DNA from: RGIG1681 sp017467625
GTDB taxonomy: Bacteria > Bacillota > Clostridia > Christensenellales > UBA1242
DNA length: 64,000 bases
NCBI GenBank assembly: GCA_017467625.1
Contig: JAFUSN010000004.1
Span: 248,001-312,000 of the forward strand
Reading direction: 5' to 3'
Numbering within the stretch: the stretch's first letter is position 1; every line of letters begins with the position of its first letter. Below the pieces are notes generated by a model. It had not been told where the DNA came from. It saw only the letters and a list, made by a program, of their open reading frames with translations, and ran no database searches. A program made the position numbers and the translations under genes. Below, in pieces: positions 51,483 to 59,558 of this stretch.

Positions 51483-51517
51483 AAAAATGACTTAACGATA
51501 AATATTAAGTCATTTTT
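51483..51517. terminator. Terminator after the NUDIX gene (minus strand)
   Basis: AAAAATGACTTAA / TTAAGTCATTTTT, 13-bp stem with 9-nt loop. Confidence 0.8.
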
Positions 51518-51527
51518 TTGTGAGTTT

Positions 51528-52028
51528 TTATTTAGAATTTTCAATTTCTAAATTTTCAACTTCCTTAAAGTTATGACTGAGCATATTCATGTTTTGATCA
51601 AAAGAAACTTCGCCAACAAACTTTTTTTCAGCAAGTGCAAGTGGCATCCACAAAAGATCGTCTTGAAGCATTCTGTCAAATGGAATGTTTTTCACGTCAT
51701 ACCAATTTGGAAGCATTTCTTCCGTTTCTTGAATTTTTCCATTAAATTTAGTGCATGTGTAAATGCTTAAAAACATGTTTGCATGTTCACCTTTATACCA
51801 CATATCAAAATGGATTTTCCCAATTAAATTATAGGCAGTTGGAGTCACTCCAATTTCTTCTTGAGTTTCCCTTATCATGGCTTCTTCAATTGTTTCGCCT
51901 GGATCTTGTTTTCCACCAATGCCGTTTAAGGTTCCCTTGGCAAAGCCTCTCTTTTTTTCACCAAGTAAAATTTTCCCGTCTTTTAAAATTAAAACTAAAG
52001 TGGTGTTAATTGTTTTTAATTTTTCCAT
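51528..52028 (-). CDS. NUDIX hydrolase (MutT/MTH1-like)
   Basis: 166 residues from ATG 52028 (AAAGGAGA upstream). The Nudix box is complete: GGKQDPGETIEEAMIRETQE followed by EIGV, which supplies the Mg2+-binding REUXEE residues. The surrounding pattern (TTLVLILKDGKILLGEKKRG, GKIHFDMWYKGEH) is most like 8-oxo-dGTP/2-OH-dATP diphosphatases of the MTH1 type. It is transcribed behind a 200-nt structured leader with its own consensus promoter, unusual for a sanitising enzyme and pointing to ligand or metabolic control. Confidence 0.85.
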   Translation of the reverse strand: MEKLKTINTTLVLILKDGKILLGEKKRGFAKGTLNGIGGKQDPGETIEEAMIRETQEEIGVTPTAYNLIGKIHFDMWYKGEHANMFLSIYTCTKFNGKIQETEEMLPNWYDVKNIPFDRMLQDDLLWMPLALAEKKFVGEVSFDQNMNMLSHNFKEVENLEIENSK

Positions 52029-52231
52029 ATTTTTCTCCTTTAAATAAAAAAATTGCGTGAAACGCAACCTAATTTACTTCAGATTTGCGTTTTTTTAGCT
52101 GTTTAATTTTAACCTCCTTATTTTTCGGCAATAATAACAACAGCAAATTTATATTGCGAAGTAGTATTGCCATTCTAAAGAAATTAAATTTCTCCACCTT
52201 AACGCAAATCGGAATGGACGAATAATATGCT
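52029..52231 (-). promoter_or_regulatory. Structured attenuator/riboswitch-like leader of the NUDIX gene
   Basis: Minus strand, 5' to 3': element 1 GATTTGCGTT (52210-52201), element 2 AACGCAAATC (52091-52082, perfect complement of 1), element 3 TTGCGTTT (52067-52060), element 4 ACGCAA plus T-run (52058-52046). 3:4 forms an intrinsic terminator, 2:3 (8 bp) an antiterminator, 1:2 (10 bp) frees the terminator. Between 1 and 2 lie GGCAATA/TATTGCC (7 bp) and smaller hairpins and a perfect AAGGAGG (52119-52113) with no ATG after it. No known riboswitch class recognised. Confidence 0.6.
52069..52173 (-). CDS. Possible 34-residue leader peptide with six consecutive Leu codons
   Basis: ATG 52173 opens a frame ending at TAG just before the terminator hairpin; it contains INLLLLLLPKN and a basic tail (KIKQLKKRKSEVN). 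If translated it would place ribosomes on element 2 of the leader, as in amino-acid attenuators. AGGTGGAG is 18 nt upstream, too far for good initiation, so it may equally be chance within a structured RNA. Confidence 0.3.
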   Translation of the reverse strand: MAILLRNINLLLLLLPKNKEVKIKQLKKRKSEVN

Positions 52232-52237
52232 AAGTTC

Positions 52238-52266
52238 ATAATACTTCATTTTAGCAGGTTTGTCAA
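52238..52266 (-). promoter_or_regulatory. Consensus promoter of the NUDIX leader
   Basis: Minus strand TTGACA (52266-52261), 17-bp spacer, TATTAT (52243-52238); predicted start near 52231. Confidence 0.8.
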
Positions 52267-52300
52267 GATGTGCCATACGACAATTTGTTTATTGTTTTTC

Positions 52301-52329
52301 TTGAAAAAAAAGGATTAATTTGTTATAAT
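52301..52329 (+). promoter_or_regulatory. Extended -10 promoter for the CaCA antiporter operon
   Basis: TTGAAA (52301-52306), 17-bp spacer, TGTTATAAT (52321-52329; extended TGn). Confidence 0.75.
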
Positions 52330-52347
52330 TTGCCTAGAGGATTAAAC

Positions 52348-53382
52348 ATGGATATTTTTTGGAATGTTTTGTTTTTAATAATTGGACTTGTGCTGCTCAT
52401 CAAAGGTGCGGATTTTTTTGTTTCAGGGGCAAGCGCTGTTGCAAAAAAGTTTAAAGTTTCACCGCTCATTATTGGGCTTACAATTGTTGCAATTGGAACA
52501 AGTTTGCCAGAACTTGCAGTAAGCATAACAAGTGCAATTTCTGGAAGTCTTGATATGTCAGTTGGTAATGTTTTGGGATCAAACATGGCAAATATGCTGT
52601 TAATTTTGGGAATAGTTGCAATTATGAAACCAATTCCAATTAAGGCAAGTGCAAAAAGTTTTGATTTACCAATGATGATGCTTGTAACCTGCCTTTTATT
52701 TTTATTTTCAAGTGACATAATTTTCAACAATGAAAGTTCAGATGTAATTTCCAGAACAGAAGGCATTGTTTTAGTTGGTATTTTTGTATTTTTCATTTAT
52801 ATGAATGTCAAATTTGCAAAGAGACAAAATGTTATTCAAACAGCAAAAATTCAAAAACAACAAGAATTATTGGATAATGCAAAAGAACAAACTGATGATA
52901 AGAATGATAAAAGTGAAAAGCCACTTAAAGTTTGGCAAGTTATTCTGTATTTAATTTTTGGACTTGCTGCAGTTGTGTTTGGTGGTGAATGCGTTTCAAG
53001 GACTTCTCAATTTTTGGCTGTTAAAGCAGGAATGAGTGAGGCACTTGTTGGACTTACTATTGTTGCAGTTGGAACAAGCCTTCCTGAGCTTGCAACATCA
53101 ATTGTTGCAGCAAAAAAAGGAGAAGTTGACCTTGCAGTTGGAAATATTGTTGGTTCAAACATTATGAATATTGTCATGATTTTAGGAATTGTTGGAATAA
53201 TAACTCCAATCCCTGTTTCAAGTTTAATTTTTGTTGATTTGATCATTTTGATTGCTTCAACTTTTGCCTTTACAATCATGGCATTAACTCGAATGAGATT
53301 AAGCCGTGGAGAAGGCGTTACACTTCTTGTTATTTATTTGGCATATATTGCATTTGCCATAGTTAGAAACTATTGTTTTTAG
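52348..53382 (+). CDS. Na+/Ca2+ antiporter, CaCA superfamily (YrbG-like)
   Basis: 344 residues, about ten transmembrane helices in two inverted halves. Each half carries the alpha-repeat signature: GTSLPELAVSITSA with GNVLGSNMANMLLILG, and GTSLPELATSIVAA with GNIVGSNIMNIVMILG, which coordinate Na+ and Ca2+. The halves are joined by a charged loop (KEQTDDKNDKSEKP). AGAGGA precedes ATG 52348. Only 9 nt separate it from the phosphatase-CinA fusion gene, so they are co-transcribed. Calcium export parallels the P-type ATPase earlier in the window. Confidence 0.9.
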   Translation: MDIFWNVLFLIIGLVLLIKGADFFVSGASAVAKKFKVSPLIIGLTIVAIGTSLPELAVSITSAISGSLDMSVGNVLGSNMANMLLILGIVAIMKPIPIKASAKSFDLPMMMLVTCLLFLFSSDIIFNNESSDVISRTEGIVLVGIFVFFIYMNVKFAKRQNVIQTAKIQKQQELLDNAKEQTDDKNDKSEKPLKVWQVILYLIFGLAAVVFGGECVSRTSQFLAVKAGMSEALVGLTIVAVGTSLPELATSIVAAKKGEVDLAVGNIVGSNIMNIVMILGIVGIITPIPVSSLIFVDLIILIASTFAFTIMALTRMRLSRGEGVTLLVIYLAYIAFAIVRNYCF

Positions 53383-53391
53383 GAGAATTTT

Positions 53392-54417
53392 ATGGATCTT
53401 ATTGTAATGAGGCATGGAACAACTAATTGGAATGAACAGAATATAATTCAGGGAAGAAGTCAAAACAGATTAAGCGTTCGTGGCATTAAAGTTGCCAAAG
53501 AGGCCGCTGAAAAACTTGCATATGAAAAAATTGATGTAATTTATTGTTCGCCACTATTTCGAGCTGTTCAAACTGCAAACATTGTGAATAAAAAGCAAAA
53601 TGTTAAAATTGTTAAAGATGAAAGACTAACTGAAATTGATCAAGGAATTTTTACTGGAAGAAAAAAAGCGTCTCTTACTCCTACTGAAAAGGAGATGAGA
53701 GATGCTGCAGGACCAGGAACAAAAATTGAACATTGTGAGCATGTGATTGATCGTGTTGAAGAATTTTTGGATTTTTTGCGTGACAATGAAAAGTGTGAAA
53801 ATGTTCTTGTTATAACGCATGATATTTGTGCCCTTGCAATTAAAGATTTGATTGATGGGATAAACAGGGATATAAATGATTATAGAAAACTTCATTTGCT
53901 TAAAAATGCAGAATTTATTAAACTTAAACTTGAAAGAGGAAATGTTTACGCTGACAAAATTGTTAAAATTTTAACAAAGGAAAGAAAAACAATTTCATTT
54001 ATGGAGTCATGCACAGGCGGTGCACTTGCAAATGAAATTACAAATGTTTCGGGTTCTAGCGAAGTGTTTAAATTTGGTGCAGTAACTTATTCAAATGAGT
54101 TTAAGCAAAAACTTGGCGTTGATGAATCCAAAATTAAAAATTATTCTGTTTACAGTCAAGAAGTTGCTGATTCAATGAGCATGACAATTTCAAAATTTAC
54201 AAGTTCGGATTTTGGAGTTGGAATAACGGGAAAACTTTGTGCGCCAGACCCAGCTAATATTGATGGTGAAGATAATGTGGTTTTTATTTCTGTTTACGAC
54301 AAAGCCAAAAATGAATTTTTGAAAAAACGAGTTCAAGTTTTCTGCAAATCAAGAGAAAAAAATAAGAAAATTGTTATAAAAAATGCAGAAAAATTAATTT
54401 TAAATGCAATAAAATAA
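53392..54417 (+). CDS. Fusion of histidine phosphatase (phosphoglycerate mutase-like) and CinA C-terminal (PncC-like) domains
   Basis: 341 residues. Residues 1-185: histidine-phosphatase domain with catalytic RHGTTNWNEQ at 7-16, LYCSPLFRAVQTA-type second Arg (CSPLFRAVQTA), Glu in ERLTEIDQGIF and second His in ITHD. Residues 190-341: CinA/PncC domain with ESCTGGALANEIT at 205-217, FGAVTYSN and GVGITGKLCAPDP, where PncC enzymes usually have ITGIAGPDGG. PncC deamidates nicotinamide mononucleotide. GGAG precedes the ATG. The joined architecture is unusual; a nucleotide or NAD-salvage role is inference. Confidence 0.8.
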   Translation: MDLIVMRHGTTNWNEQNIIQGRSQNRLSVRGIKVAKEAAEKLAYEKIDVIYCSPLFRAVQTANIVNKKQNVKIVKDERLTEIDQGIFTGRKKASLTPTEKEMRDAAGPGTKIEHCEHVIDRVEEFLDFLRDNEKCENVLVITHDICALAIKDLIDGINRDINDYRKLHLLKNAEFIKLKLERGNVYADKIVKILTKERKTISFMESCTGGALANEITNVSGSSEVFKFGAVTYSNEFKQKLGVDESKIKNYSVYSQEVADSMSMTISKFTSSDFGVGITGKLCAPDPANIDGEDNVVFISVYDKAKNEFLKKRVQVFCKSREKNKKIVIKNAEKLILNAIK

Positions 54418-54445
54418 AAAAAGACCGATTTGATTCGGTCTTTTT
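54418..54445. terminator. Bidirectional terminator
   Basis: AAAAAGACCGA-TTTGAT-TCGGTCTTTTT, 11-bp stem, between convergent genes. Confidence 0.85.
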
Positions 54446-55376
54446 AAATGTCAAATTTTATTTGTGAAGCAATGTAACTTTCTTGTTTTGCTTCGGTAAT
54501 TTTGTCATTTGCTTTTAAATTTCCAACAAGCATTGGCGAATTTGGATCATGTTTTTTCATATTTGAATAAACAAGTTGTTTGTCCATATTTGCATAGCAA
54601 TATGTGCAAAGATGGCCACAAGTGTTATATGCACCAATATCTTGACCAAGCAAACATGAACAAACCATTCGTGCATTTTTTCGTTTTGGTGGACTAAGAG
54701 TTTTTCCAATTGCTTTTTCAATAACATCTTGTGTTTGACAACCAGTTGTGATTACGCCCAGTGGGGCAAGGTGGGTTCCCTCACAGCATGATCTAAGCTC
54801 AATATTATATTTTTTTGCGATTAAAACGAGTTCTTTTACAAGTTCAAATTGTTCTTCTTTTGTGGGTGGTTTAATACCGGGAGAATTTTTCTTAACTTTT
54901 TCATATAAATCTAAAAAACTTATCACGCAAAAATTAGTAAATCCCGAGAGTTGTTTTGCAAAACTTTCAAAAGCCAAAACATGTTTTTCTTTGTTCCAGC
55001 CGAGGCCATAAAAAATTGGATCATATCGCCAACCAATTGCATTTGGTCCAACTCTTTTTGAAACTTCTTTAAAAGAATCAATAACTTTTTGCTTATCGGG
55101 CACATTTGGTTCAAAAGTTTTGTCATAAGGAGTTAATGTGACAAACCAAAATTGGTTATATTTTGAAAGTTCACCATCAATATATGGCAAAATTGGAGCC
55201 GGATTTTTTGTGCAAAAGCAAATGCAGTCAACAATATTTGGATTTAGCAAATATTTTGTGACTTGATTTTCATAATATGGATTTCTCACATAAACGAACC
55301 CTTCTTTTAACCTATTATCTAGCCATTTTGCGTAAAAAGCCGGAATATCGGTTCGCATTCCAGTTGAAATTATCAT
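54444..55376 (-). CDS. DUF1848 family protein (iron-sulfur-like Cys cluster)
   Basis: 310 residues. The opening IISTGMRTDIPAFYAKWL, then IVDCICFCTKNPAPIL, WFVTLTPY, and WRYDPIFY are characteristic of DUF1848. The C-terminal part has a cysteine cluster, CSCLLGQDIGAYNTCGHLCT followed by YCYAN, with a CxxxCxxC-type spacing reminiscent of radical-SAM or spore-photoproduct-lyase-related proteins. Enzymatic role unproven. Monocistronic on the minus strand. Confidence 0.8.
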   Translation of the reverse strand: MIISTGMRTDIPAFYAKWLDNRLKEGFVYVRNPYYENQVTKYLLNPNIVDCICFCTKNPAPILPYIDGELSKYNQFWFVTLTPYDKTFEPNVPDKQKVIDSFKEVSKRVGPNAIGWRYDPIFYGLGWNKEKHVLAFESFAKQLSGFTNFCVISFLDLYEKVKKNSPGIKPPTKEEQFELVKELVLIAKKYNIELRSCCEGTHLAPLGVITTGCQTQDVIEKAIGKTLSPPKRKNARMVCSCLLGQDIGAYNTCGHLCTYCYANMDKQLVYSNMKKHDPNSPMLVGNLKANDKITEAKQESYIASQIKFDI

Positions 55377-55439
55377 TGTTTTTCTCTATTGAATAATATC
55401 TTTTAATTTAAAAAAAGTCAAACATAACTTATTTATGAT

Positions 55440-55469
55440 TTGACAATATTTAATCCAAATTATTAAAAT
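55440..55469 (+). promoter_or_regulatory. Promoter of the macrodomain-SirTM operon
   Basis: TTGACA (55440-55445), 18-bp spacer, TAAAAT (55464-55469), 26 bp before the ATG. Confidence 0.65.
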
Positions 55470-55494
55470 AAAAACACAAGATAGGAGAGTGTGA

Positions 55495-56334
55495 ATGATT
55501 GAATTAGAAGATTATTGTGATTTAATCAACTTAAATGGTGAACCCCATTTGCATTACTACTTAACATTTGAAGAAAAAGAAGAAATTCTTAATAAACTTT
55601 TAGATTATTTGCGTGATAAATTTAAGTTTAGGTTTAATGTTTATGCCGGCTATGAAGAAAAACGGAACTATTTAAGAGGGTTTTTAAACCAACTTCCACC
55701 ATGTAAGCTTGATGATGAATTTTTTGATTTACAAAACAAATTGCTATCAAGTGAAACAAATGAAAAGAAAATAATTAAACTGAGTGATTTAAGATTTTAT
55801 GACAACATTTCAATGGTTCAAGGTGACATAACTACCATTGCCGCTGATGCGATTGTTAATGCAGGGAATAGAAAACTTCTTGGTTGCTTTGTTCCACTTC
55901 ACTCGTGCATTGATAACATAATTATTTCAGCCGGTGGATTTCAAATTAGAAATGATTTGGCAAAAATTATGATGAAACAGCAGTATGATGAGGAAGAGGG
56001 AAATGCAAAAATTACTTCAGCATATAATCTTCCAAGTCGCTTTATAATTCACACGGTTGGTCCGTGCGTTTTTGGAGAGGTTTCTGAAGAAGATGCAACA
56101 AAACTTCAAAATTGTTATATCTCTTCACTTGAACTTGCAAAAAAAATGAATCTTAAATCAATTGCATTTTGTTGTATTTCAACTGGCGAATTTCATTTTC
56201 CAAATGATTTCGCATGTAAAATTGCAGTTCATACTGTTAAAAATTGGTTAAAAGAAACAGGCTACGATATAAAAGTTATTTTCAATGTTTTTAAAGATAT
56301 TGACAGGAGGCTTTATGAAGAAGAGCTATCATGA
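55495..56334 (+). CDS. Macrodomain ADP-ribosyl hydrolase of the SirTM-linked type
   Basis: 279 residues. The N-terminal helical part (about 1-90, YLTFEEKEEILNKLLDYL) and zinc-type macrodomain signature IVNAGNRKLLGCFVPLHSCI then DNIIISAGG are typical of the macrodomains encoded beside class M sirtuins; the Cys and His residues in GCFVPLHSC belong to the metal site of this subgroup. IIHTVGPCVFG and CISTGEFHFP complete the ADP-ribose pocket. Expected to remove ADP-ribose placed on protein by SirTM. TAGGAGAG precedes the ATG; it overlaps the SirTM gene by 20 nt. Confidence 0.88.
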   Translation: MIELEDYCDLINLNGEPHLHYYLTFEEKEEILNKLLDYLRDKFKFRFNVYAGYEEKRNYLRGFLNQLPPCKLDDEFFDLQNKLLSSETNEKKIIKLSDLRFYDNISMVQGDITTIAADAIVNAGNRKLLGCFVPLHSCIDNIIISAGGFQIRNDLAKIMMKQQYDEEEGNAKITSAYNLPSRFIIHTVGPCVFGEVSEEDATKLQNCYISSLELAKKMNLKSIAFCCISTGEFHFPNDFACKIAVHTVKNWLKETGYDIKVIFNVFKDIDRRLYEEELS

Positions 56335-57160
56335 ACGAATTGAAGACGCAAAAAAACTAATTGAAAATGCTGATTATGTTTTAATTGGTGCAGGGGCTGG
56401 GCTTTCAATTGCTGGTGGGTTTACTTATTCAGGTGAGCGTTTTGAAAAATATTTTTCAGATTTTATTGATAAATATGGTTTTAAAGATATGTATTCTGGT
56501 GGATTTTACCCATTTGCAAGTGATGAAGAGCGTTGGGCTTATTGGTCAAGATATGTTTACATTAACAGATATCTTGAAACGGAACCAAATCCTATTTATA
56601 AAGAATTGTTTGAACTTGTTAAAAATAAAAAATATTTCGTTATAACAACTAATGTTGATCATCAATTTCAAATTGCCGGATTTGATAAAAAGAAATTATA
56701 TTATATGCAGGGTGATTATGGATTGTTCCAATGTTCAGTTCCTTGTCATGATAAAACTTATGACAACAAAGAGTTGATTTTGAAAATGGTTAACGAACAA
56801 AAAAATGGAAAAATTCCAACAAACTTAATTCCAAAGTGCCCAGTTTGTGGCAGGAATATGGAAATGAATTTGAGGGCAGATGATAGATTTGTTCAAGATG
56901 CAGGTTGGTTTAAACACGCACGAGAATACCAGGCGTTTTTAGATAATGCAGAAAATAAAAACTTGGTTTTAATTGAAATTGGTGTTGGCTACAATACTCC
57001 CGGAATAATTAAATTTCCATTTGAGAGAATGACATTTAAAAATAAAAATACACATTTAATTCGAATAAACAAAGATTATCCAGTTGTCAGTGAAGAAATT
57101 GAAAACAAAACAATTTTGTTTAATGAAAACACTGAAAGAATTTTAAAAGATTTAAAATAA
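56315..57160 (+). CDS. SirTM, class M sirtuin ADP-ribosyltransferase
   Basis: 281 residues. The NAD-binding opening VLIGAGAGLSIAGG, TTNVDHQF and YYMQGDYGLFQCSVPC fit class M sirtuins; the catalytic His of deacetylase sirtuins is Gln here (MQGD), as known for SirTM. A structural zinc site is visible as CSVPC and CPVC. LVLIEIGVGYNTPGII is the C-terminal Rossmann part. SirTM mono-ADP-ribosylates lipoylated GcvH-L in other Firmicutes. AGGAGG precedes ATG 56315 inside the macrodomain gene. No gcvH-L or lplA is adjacent. Confidence 0.88.
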   Translation: MKKSYHERIEDAKKLIENADYVLIGAGAGLSIAGGFTYSGERFEKYFSDFIDKYGFKDMYSGGFYPFASDEERWAYWSRYVYINRYLETEPNPIYKELFELVKNKKYFVITTNVDHQFQIAGFDKKKLYYMQGDYGLFQCSVPCHDKTYDNKELILKMVNEQKNGKIPTNLIPKCPVCGRNMEMNLRADDRFVQDAGWFKHAREYQAFLDNAENKNLVLIEIGVGYNTPGIIKFPFERMTFKNKNTHLIRINKDYPVVSEEIENKTILFNENTERILKDLK

Positions 57161-57179
57161 TAAAATGTAGGAGATTATT

Positions 57180-57725
57180 ATGAGAAAAAATTTTGGTAAA
57201 AAAACATGGTTCTATCCAATGCCAGTAGTAATTATTGGAACTTATGATGAAAATGGAAAAGCAAATGCAATGAATGCAGCCTGGAGTGGGGTTTATGACT
57301 ACAATCAGGTTTACATTAGCTTAAGCCCACATAAAACAACTGACAACATTAAACTCAAAAAGGAATTTACTATTAGTTTTGCAACTGCCGACACTGTTGT
57401 TGCTGCTGACTATGTTGGAGTTGTTTCAGCAAACAAGGTTCCAAATAAAGTTGAGGTTGCTGGACTTCATGAATCAAAGGCTGAGTTTGTTGATGCTCCT
57501 TATTTTGATGAGTTTCCATTAACTCTCGAGTGTAAGCTTGTTTCAATGGAAGATGTTGTTGTTGCTGAAATTGTTAATGTTTCAGCAGATGAGAAAATTT
57601 TAACAAATGGAACTGTTGATCCAGCAAAACTTAAACCAATTACATTTGATCCAATCAATAACACATATATTGAACTTGGAAACATTGTTGGAAAAGCATT
57701 TAGTGATGGCCTTAAACTTAAATAA
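57180..57725 (+). CDS. Flavin reductase family protein (FMN-binding split barrel)
   Basis: 181 residues. PMPVVIIGTYDENGKANAMN, WSGVYDYNQVYISLSP and VGVVSANKVPNKVEVAGL match the flavin-reductase-like split-barrel family that binds FMN and reduces it with NAD(P)H. TAGGAG precedes the ATG; it lies 19 nt after SirTM, so it is probably the third gene of that operon. Redox-linked genes commonly accompany SirTM loci. A terminator follows. Confidence 0.88.
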   Translation: MRKNFGKKTWFYPMPVVIIGTYDENGKANAMNAAWSGVYDYNQVYISLSPHKTTDNIKLKKEFTISFATADTVVAADYVGVVSANKVPNKVEVAGLHESKAEFVDAPYFDEFPLTLECKLVSMEDVVVAEIVNVSADEKILTNGTVDPAKLKPITFDPINNTYIELGNIVGKAFSDGLKLK

Positions 57726-57750
57726 AATAGTGTTTTGCAACACTATTTTT
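57724..57750 (+). terminator. Terminator of the SirTM operon
   Basis: AAAATAGTGTT-TTGC-AACACTATTTT, 11-bp stem, T-run. Confidence 0.85.
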
Positions 57751-57759
57751 TTATTTTCA

Positions 57760-57788
57760 TTGACATAGTTATCTAAAACAATTAGAAT
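57760..57788 (+). promoter_or_regulatory. Promoter for the YgjV-like gene
   Basis: TTGACA (57760-57765), 17-bp spacer, TAGAAT (57783-57788); predicted 5' leader of about 11 nt with no clear ribosome site. Confidence 0.6.
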
Positions 57789-57805
57789 TAGTTATCGGTA
57801 AGCTT

Positions 57806-58363
57806 ATGTGGACATTGGAATATATTTTATCGCAGGCCTTTGTGATTGTTGCAATGATATTTTTGGCCTCAAGCTATTTTGTTAAGAGCAAAAAACTTAT
57901 TCTTTTTGTGGTTTGTTTGAGCTCTGTTTTTTCGTGTTCACAATATCTTTTGCTTCATGCATACACTGGCGCAATTTTAAATGTGATTGCAATTTTTCGT
58001 GGACTTTGGTTTTATCTTGAAGAAAAGTATAAACAAAAACACAGTTGGCTTTCACTTGTGGTTTTAATTTTAGCTTATGCAGTTGCCTCTGCACTAACTT
58101 TTAATTGGTGGATTGATATTTTTGCATTTGTTGCAATAACAATTTTCACAATAGCAATTTGGCAATCAAATGTGTTTGTTTATAGGTGGCTTTCAATTTT
58201 TATGAGTGCATTCTGGATTGTTTATGAGGTGGCGTATTTTTCACTTTTTGCAGTTATATGCGAAAGCATTATTTTGATTTCAGAAGTGATTGGTGTTATT
58301 TTATATTTAAAATCACAGGACAAACAACTTATAATGGATGAAAACTCATTTAAGACAGAATAA
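57806..58363 (+). CDS. YgjV-family integral membrane protein
   Basis: 185 residues with six hydrophobic helices. The pattern SQAFVIVAMIFLASSYFVKS, then CSQYLLLHAYTGAILNVIA and RGLWFYLEEK matches the YgjV inner-membrane protein family, of unknown transport or signalling role. The C-terminus is cytoplasmic and charged. Own promoter with a very short leader. Confidence 0.8.
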   Translation: MWTLEYILSQAFVIVAMIFLASSYFVKSKKLILFVVCLSSVFSCSQYLLLHAYTGAILNVIAIFRGLWFYLEEKYKQKHSWLSLVVLILAYAVASALTFNWWIDIFAFVAITIFTIAIWQSNVFVYRWLSIFMSAFWIVYEVAYFSLFAVICESIILISEVIGVILYLKSQDKQLIMDENSFKTE

Positions 58364-58426
58364 AATTTAATTTTAATTTCAAAAATGATAAATTTGTGAT
58401 ATTATTAAAATACATTGGAGGAAATT

Positions 58427-59476
58427 ATGGATTGGAATGGCACATGGGAAACCATTGTAAATTTTTTTAGATCAAATGGGTGGAAAATTTTCGCATTTTT
58501 TGCAACGCTTATTTTAGGTATTGTTGTTGTTAAATTGCTGGTGAATGTTACCAGAAGAGTTTTAAATAAAACTAAAATGGAAAAAATTGCCGTGCAGTTT
58601 TTGGTTGGCGTTATAAAAGTTTTGTTATATTTAATTTTGGTTTTAATTTTGTTAAGTATTGCAGGTGTTCAAATTACAGGAATAATCACTGCGCTTAGTG
58701 CGGCCTTGCTTGCGGTTGGAATGGCACTTGAAAATAACATTGCAAACCTTGCAAACGGAATTGTTATTGTTTCAACAAAAATGTTTAAAAAAGGGGATTA
58801 CATTTCTGTTGATGGAGTTGAAGGAAGTATTATAAACATTAATTTCTTATTTACAACCTTAATCACTCCTGACAACAAAAAAATTACAATTCCAAACAGT
58901 GCAATTGTGAATAATTCTGTAACCAATGTTAGTGCAAATTCAACTAGAAGGGTTGACTTCACCTTTGCAGTTGCTTATGAAAGTGATACTGAGCTTGTTA
59001 AAAAAATTGTTATTGATGTTATGAGAAGCGATGGAAGAGTTTATGAAGATGACACACATACGCTGTTTTGTAAACTCAAAACATTAAATTCAAGCAGCAT
59101 TGATTTCTTTGCAAATTGCTGGTGCGACAAAGAAGATTATTGGGATGTTTATTACTATATAATTGAAAATGTTTACAATGAATTTAAAAAATATGGAGTT
59201 TCAATTCCATATAACCAAGTTGAAGTGAGAAACAGAACTGACAAGGTTGTTATGCCTTTTAATGAAAAACCATTACAGGCGAGAGTTATAAAAAAGAGAA
59301 ATAAAAAAGAGATATTTGATCTTGAAACCGCAGATTTTGCAGAAATTATTAAACATAGAAGAAAGAACAAAAAACAAAAAAATCTTGAAATTAAAACAAA
59401 AACAGATGAAACCAAGGTAACAGTTAAAGTTCATCAAGACGACAAAAATTTGACAGATGAATCAAATGAAAAATAA
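58427..59476 (+). CDS. Small-conductance mechanosensitive channel (MscS family)
   Basis: 349 residues. Three N-terminal helices, then the pore-lining helix region TGIITALSAALLAVGMALEN, followed by the beta domain FKKGDYISVDGVEGSI and TPDNKKITIPNSAIVNNSV typical of MscS. The cytoplasmic vestibule ends with SIPYNQVEVR. A basic C-terminal extension (about 60 residues, KKRNKKEIF, KHRRKNKKQK) exceeds E. coli MscS. ATG 58427 follows GGAGGA. Protects against hypo-osmotic shock. Confidence 0.92.
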   Translation: MDWNGTWETIVNFFRSNGWKIFAFFATLILGIVVVKLLVNVTRRVLNKTKMEKIAVQFLVGVIKVLLYLILVLILLSIAGVQITGIITALSAALLAVGMALENNIANLANGIVIVSTKMFKKGDYISVDGVEGSIININFLFTTLITPDNKKITIPNSAIVNNSVTNVSANSTRRVDFTFAVAYESDTELVKKIVIDVMRSDGRVYEDDTHTLFCKLKTLNSSSIDFFANCWCDKEDYWDVYYYIIENVYNEFKKYGVSIPYNQVEVRNRTDKVVMPFNEKPLQARVIKKRNKKEIFDLETADFAEIIKHRRKNKKQKNLEIKTKTDETKVTVKVHQDDKNLTDESNEK

Positions 59477-59504
59477 AAGTGGCGTTACGCCACTTTTTTA
59501 TTAT
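59475..59504 (+). terminator. Terminator after the MscS gene
   Basis: AAAAGTGGCG-TTA-CGCCACTTTT, 10-bp stem, T-run. Confidence 0.85.
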
Positions 59505-59558
59505 TTTATTTGATATTTTTTATCCATTATTTTATAATAATTTTATAGAGGTCAATTT

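Noticed and set aside
52029..52231. T-box riboswitch upstream of the NUDIX gene
   Set aside because: AAGGTGG superficially resembles the T-box, but the TGGNACC bulge and specifier hairpin are absent and the downstream gene is not a tRNA or amino-acid gene.
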